Source: Actinobacteria bacterium UBA5976
GTDB lineage: Bacteria > Actinomycetota > Actinomycetes > S36-B12 > UBA5976
Length of the DNA: 10,813 nt
NCBI GenBank assembly: GCA_002430405.1
Contig: DJBM01000097.1
Span: 10,315 to 21,127 of the forward strand
Reading direction: 5' to 3'
Below the pieces are notes generated by a model. It made no database searches and was not told the DNA's origin. It saw only the letters and a program-made list of their open reading frames with translations. Position 1 is the stretch's first letter. The number at the start of each line of letters is the position of its first letter. This document shows positions 8,091-10,813 of this stretch, piece by piece. Both the position numbers and the translations under genes were made by a program.

Positions 8091-9488
8091 ATGACTTACT
8101 TAACTAGTCGGGTCCACATAGTTGGAATTGGTGGCGCTGGAATGAGTGGCATTGCTCGAGTGCTACTTGCTCGCGGTATTGAAGTTTCTGGCAGTGACGC
8201 AAAAGACTCGAGGCGCTTACAAGCATTGAAGCCACTTGGCGCGAAAGTATATGTCGGTCATAATGAAAATCAATTGGAAGTGTCGGGTTCATTACCGTCT
8301 TGCGTTGTAGTTTCAACTGCAATTAACTCCGAAAATCCAGAAGTCCAAAAGGCAACTCAACTTGGCATCCCAGTTATTAGTAGAGCCACTGCGCTAGCTG
8401 AGTTACTCATCGGTGCCACCACAATTAGCGTGGCTGGCACACATGGAAAAACCACAACAACTTCCATGGTTACGGTAATTTTGCAAAATGCTGGCAAGGA
8501 TCCATCATTTGTCATTGGTTCCGAGATGAATGAATCGGGGAGTAACGCGCATCAGGGCTCTGGGGAATTATTCGTTGTTGAAGCGGATGAAAGTGATGGC
8601 ACATTTTTAGTTTTGCCAACAACCTTTGCCATTGTGACCAACGTAGAGGCAGATCACTTAAATTATTGGGAATCCCTTGCCGCCATTGAACAGGCATTTG
8701 TGGACTTCATGGTGAAAACAAAAAGTAATGGCGGCGCAGCAATAGTTTGCGGCGACGATCCCGGTGCCAAAGAAGCTGCTAAGCGCGCCGAAAAACTTGG
8801 GGTAAAGGTAATCACTTACGGGCAAGGCGGCGAAAATGATGCAGTATTAACTTTGCTGCCAAGTGGAAGTGTGGGTTCGCAATTCACAATTCGCTTCCGG
8901 GAGCAAACCCATGGTCCAATAAAATTATTAGTACCAGGTGTACATAATGCCCTAAACGCAACAGCCGCTCTCATCGCAGCGCTGGAACAAGGTTGTAGTT
9001 CCAAAGATTGTGTCGCAGGACTTGAAGGCTTCACTGGAACCCATCGCAGATTTGAGTTTCGTGGCGAGATAAATGGCGTGCGGGTTTTCGATGACTACGC
9101 CCATCACCCAACAGAAATCGACGCAGTACTGCGCGCAGCCCGAACTGTTGTTGGGTCAGGTCGGGTGCTGGCAGCATTTCAAGCGCATCATTACTATCGC
9201 ACTGCACTATTTTCAAAAGAATTTGGACAAGCACTTGGTCTAGCAGATTTCGTAGTGGTCTTGGAAGTTTTTGCCCCAGGTGAAACTCCGATTCCAGGAG
9301 CTTCGGGTAGCACTATGGCCAACAATGTTCCACTTGCACCAGAGCAAGTTGTATTCGAACCATCGTGGTCCCAGGTTGCTGGCCATTTGACTAACCAAGC
9401 CCAGCCAGGCGACATAATTATGACCCTTGGAGCGGGCGACATTGGAATGATGTGCCCTGAAATACTCGCGTTATTGGATTCGAAGTAA
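8091..9488 (+). CDS. murC: UDP-MurNAc:L-alanine ligase
   Basis: This ATP-dependent ligase makes the first peptide addition, L-Ala onto UDP-MurNAc. The 465 residues begin directly with the UDP-binding motif HIVGIGGAGMSGIA (9-22). The ATPase domain has AGTHGKTTTTSM (115-126), VEADESDG (163-170) and NVEADHLNYW (184-193). The C-terminal domain has VPGVHNALNA (281-290), THRRFEF (317-323), DDYAHHPTE (334-342) and LGAGDIG (446-452). The complete set with THGKTT separates it from the other Mur ligases here and from Mpl. The segment usually written FQPHxxxR reads FQAHHYYR (363-370), with Pro changed to Ala, and the following ARE-like motif reads APGETPIPG (405-413); both are variants of the C-terminal domain. 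The ATG has no clear ribosome site and lies 3 nt after murG, so it is probably translated by coupling. ftsQ follows after 4 nt. Confidence 0.96.
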   Translation: MTYLTSRVHIVGIGGAGMSGIARVLLARGIEVSGSDAKDSRRLQALKPLGAKVYVGHNENQLEVSGSLPSCVVVSTAINSENPEVQKATQLGIPVISRATALAELLIGATTISVAGTHGKTTTTSMVTVILQNAGKDPSFVIGSEMNESGSNAHQGSGELFVVEADESDGTFLVLPTTFAIVTNVEADHLNYWESLAAIEQAFVDFMVKTKSNGGAAIVCGDDPGAKEAAKRAEKLGVKVITYGQGGENDAVLTLLPSGSVGSQFTIRFREQTHGPIKLLVPGVHNALNATAALIAALEQGCSSKDCVAGLEGFTGTHRRFEFRGEINGVRVFDDYAHHPTEIDAVLRAARTVVGSGRVLAAFQAHHYYRTALFSKEFGQALGLADFVVVLEVFAPGETPIPGASGSTMANNVPLAPEQVVFEPSWSQVAGHLTNQAQPGDIIMTLGAGDIGMMCPEILALLDSK

Positions 9489-9492
9489 CACC

Positions 9493-10182
9493 ATGCCCCA
9501 AGCCGTTCGCTCAGCTAAGAAACAAAGCACTCGCAAACCAAAAATTCCCTGGTCGATCTGGTTATTACTTGTAATTGCAGTTTTTGTCTGGTGGAGTCTC
9601 TACCAATCAAAATGGTTTATTGCCCAAGACGTATCGGTAACTGGTAATGAGCGCCTCACAATTGAACAAATCTCTACCCTTGCCGAAGTTCCAATTGGAA
9701 ATTCCTTGATGTCGATAGATACCGCTGCAATGGCTTCGCAGTTAATGACGATGCCAGAAATTAAAGTTGCAACTGTTGAGCGCGGTTGGCCGCACACTAT
9801 TTTGATTAAGGTAACAGAGCGAACTCCGATTGCAGTTGCTGCCACCGTAAGTGGGTTTAATTTAATTGATTCGCAGGGCCACAATGCGGGGGTTGTAGCC
9901 GCTCCACCTGCAGGACTATTAATTATTTCGGCGCAGCCAGATAGCATCGCGATGCTAGGCGCGATTAAAACTCTGGCAGCTATACCTGTGCAATGGCAAT
10001 TAATTGGATTATCAGCCGCAACGCAAGACAGTATCGTCGCTACTTTGGGAAGTGGCGCAGTGATTACTTTTGGGTCCAGTGAACGGGCAGCAGACAAAGT
10101 CGAAGTTGCACAGGCGTTAATGGAAAAGGGTTACTCCGTAATAAACGTCAGCGCTCCCGATGCCGCTACAGTTTTAAAATAA
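9493..10182 (+). CDS. ftsQ: FtsQ/DivIB-type cell division protein with POTRA domain
   Basis: FtsQ is a bitopic membrane protein that links early and late divisome proteins, mainly through contacts outside the membrane. The 229-residue protein has a short basic cytoplasmic end (residues 1-17, seven Lys or Arg), one membrane segment (about 18-37, IPWSIWLLLVIAVFVWW) and an outside part. The outside part starts with a POTRA domain (about 42-112): DVSVTGNERLTIEQI, then MPEIKVATVERGWPHTILIKVTERTPIAVA, which is the usual FtsQ ending of that domain. The rest matches the FtsQ beta region loosely and is weakly conserved. It is short for the family, with little cytoplasmic extension compared with many high-GC actinomycetes. 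The start ATG 9493 lies 4 nt after murC and has only a weak GAAG at 9482-9485. Identification rests on topology, POTRA motif and place between murC and ftsZ. Confidence 0.93.
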   Translation: MPQAVRSAKKQSTRKPKIPWSIWLLLVIAVFVWWSLYQSKWFIAQDVSVTGNERLTIEQISTLAEVPIGNSLMSIDTAAMASQLMTMPEIKVATVERGWPHTILIKVTERTPIAVAATVSGFNLIDSQGHNAGVVAAPPAGLLIISAQPDSIAMLGAIKTLAAIPVQWQLIGLSAATQDSIVATLGSGAVITFGSSERAADKVEVAQALMEKGYSVINVSAPDAATVLK

Positions 10183-10275
10183 TTACTTTTCAAGTTGCGC
10201 CAAGCACATTTCGACACGCGAGGGTTCAATCAGCTAAATTTCTCGCGCTAGCCCGTAACTTATAGTTGCACTTAG

Positions 10276-10306
10276 TTGACATAACTTTAAGTCTCTAGAT
10301 TAGGTT
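10276..10306 (+). promoter_or_regulatory. Candidate ftsZ promoter
   Basis: A perfect -35-like TTGACA (10276-10281) is followed by TAGATT (10296-10301, 14-nt spacer) and TAGGTT (10301-10306, 19-nt spacer); neither gap is the ideal 17 nt, so the exact -10 is unclear. The transcript would carry about 70-80 nt of leader before the ftsZ start. The block TTGACATAACTTTAAG plus following AG-rich pieces resembles, from memory only, the conserved element upstream of ftsZ in other actinobacteria. Confidence 0.5.
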
Positions 10307-10369
10307 TAGAGTTTCCTGCTGAGCAGTACCACTCAAAATGGATACTTAAATTTTTGACAAGAACTTCGA

Positions 10370-10375
10370 GGGAGG
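10370..10375 (+). promoter_or_regulatory. Strong ribosome binding site of ftsZ
   Basis: GGGAGG lies 8 nt before ATG 10384. It is the best Shine-Dalgarno match in the window, fitting the high expression of FtsZ, and fixes the start. Confidence 0.85.
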
Positions 10376-10383
10376 CAAGCATC

Positions 10384-10813
10384 ATGGCCGCATCACAGAA
10401 TTACTTAGCAGTAATCAAAGTTGTCGGAATTGGCGGCGGCGGCGTCAATGCCATCAATCGCATGATTGAAGCCGGGCTCAAGGGCGTGGAGTTCATTGCC
10501 ATTAATACTGATGCCCAAGCCTTACTAATGAGCGATGCTGACGTCAAGCTTGATATCGGCAGAGATTTAACCCGTGGCCTGGGCGCCGGCGCAGACCCAG
10601 AAATTGGTCGCCAAGCAGCGTTAGATCACCAGGAAGAAATCGAAGAAGTGTTGCGCGGAGCAGACATGGTTTTTGTTACCGCGGGTGAAGGCGGCGGCAC
10701 GGGAACTGGTGGCGCGCCAATTGTTGCAAAGATTGCGCGCGAAATGGATGCCTTAACTATCGCGGTGGTAACTAAGCCATTTAGTTTTGAGGGAAAACGC
10801 AGAATGGCGCAAG
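10384..10813 (+). CDS. ftsZ: Cell division GTPase FtsZ, N-terminal fragment
   Basis: FtsZ is the tubulin-like GTPase that polymerises into the ring that places the division machinery. The window ends inside the gene, after 143 residues, so the T7 loop and C-terminal tail are not visible. Seen are the short N-terminus MAASQNYLAVIKVVG, the first nucleotide-contact loop GIGGGGVNA (15-23), FIAINTDAQAL (37-47), LDIGRDLTRGLGAGADP (56-72), the tubulin signature GGGTGTG (103-109) within VTAGEGGGTGTGGAP, and KPFSFEGKRR (131-140). The sequence is very close to actinobacterial FtsZ as I know it, including Glu after TAG (the family often has Met there in other phyla) and LLMSDADVKL. The ATG is 8 nt after a strong GGGAGG site and 201 nt after ftsQ. 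Confidence 0.97.
   Translation, partial: MAASQNYLAVIKVVGIGGGGVNAINRMIEAGLKGVEFIAINTDAQALLMSDADVKLDIGRDLTRGLGAGADPEIGRQAALDHQEEIEEVLRGADMVFVTAGEGGGTGTGGAPIVAKIAREMDALTIAVVTKPFSFEGKRRMAQ

Larger units (their letters stand above)
10183..10383 (+). promoter_or_regulatory. ftsQ-ftsZ intergenic control region
   Basis: This 201-nt gap is the only sizeable noncoding stretch in the window and is clearly richer in A and T than its flanks. It holds a TTGACA box (10276-10281), a GACAC (10213-10217), an inverted repeat CGCGAG/CTCGCG (10217-10222 and 10242-10247), TATAGT (10261-10266), a palindrome CTGCTGAGCAG (10316-10326) and the ftsZ ribosome site. In actinobacteria the ftsZ upstream region is commonly where extra ftsZ promoters lie, so this gap most likely carries one or more of them. 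No hairpin followed by a T-tract is seen, so readthrough from the upstream genes is also possible. Confidence 0.6.

Noticed and set aside
9600..10097. Reverse-strand 165-residue open frame across ftsQ
   Set aside because: It lies fully inside a recognisable FtsQ, has no ribosome site or motif I know, and is a shadow of the sense gene.
10218..10240. tRNA T-loop-like GGTTCAATC before ftsZ
   Set aside because: The loop fits TTCRANY but the flanks (GAGGG and AGCTA) do not pair and no acceptor or anticodon arm is present.
10183..10250. Terminator after ftsQ
   Set aside because: The only inverted repeat has a long loop and is not followed by a T-tract.
10261..10266. TATAGT as a -10 box
   Set aside because: There is no recognisable -35 about 17 nt upstream (ATTTCT), so it was not called, though it cannot be excluded.
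10354..10382. Second TTGACA (10354-10359) as a promoter
   Set aside because: A -10 box at normal distance would lie in or after the ftsZ ribosome site, leaving no leader.

Overview
This window is most of a division and cell wall (dcw) cluster. All genes are on the + strand, in the order ftsI (3' end only) - murE - murF - mraY - murD - ftsW - murG - murC - ftsQ - ftsZ (5' end only). The order, the FtsZ N-terminus (ASQNYLAVIKVVGIGGGGVN and VTAGEGGGTGTGG) and the GNGEQ.LNA motif of MurG point to an actinobacterium. Base composition is close to balanced by eye, and neutral AT-containing codons are common, so this is not a typical high-GC actinomycete. The MurE specificity motif DNPR predicts meso-diaminopimelate in the peptidoglycan. 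Together these fit a streamlined freshwater lineage such as Nanopelagicales (acI-like) better than Microbacteriaceae, which often use other diamino acids. That placement is inference and was not tested.

Layout: 1-420 is the end of the septal transpeptidase FtsI, including its KTG motif. Positions 433-5822 carry the cytoplasmic ligases MurE, MurF and MurD with the membrane transferase MraY between MurF and MurD. Positions 5819-10182 carry the septal glycan polymerase FtsW, the lipid II-forming MurG, the ligase MurC and the divisome scaffold FtsQ. From ftsI to ftsQ the genes either overlap (murE/murF by 8 nt, murF/mraY and murD/ftsW by 4 nt) or are 3-31 nt apart, as expected of one translationally coupled transcription unit. 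The only real gap is the 201 nt between ftsQ and ftsZ. It holds a TTGACA box, other possible control sequences and a strong Shine-Dalgarno site, so ftsZ probably has its own promoter.

How the genes work together: MurC adds L-Ala to UDP-MurNAc, MurD adds D-Glu, MurE adds meso-DAP and MurF adds D-Ala-D-Ala. MraY moves the product to the lipid carrier (lipid I), and MurG adds GlcNAc (lipid II). FtsW polymerises lipid II and FtsI crosslinks it at the septum, positioned by FtsQ and the FtsZ ring.

I found no mobile element, CRISPR array, RNA gene, pseudogene or unknown gene, and no undescribed system. The points worth a second look are small: an altered substrate-loop motif in MurD, a changed FQPH-type motif in MurC, a possible six-codon leader ORF fused by GTGA overlap to the murG start, and the control region upstream of ftsZ.
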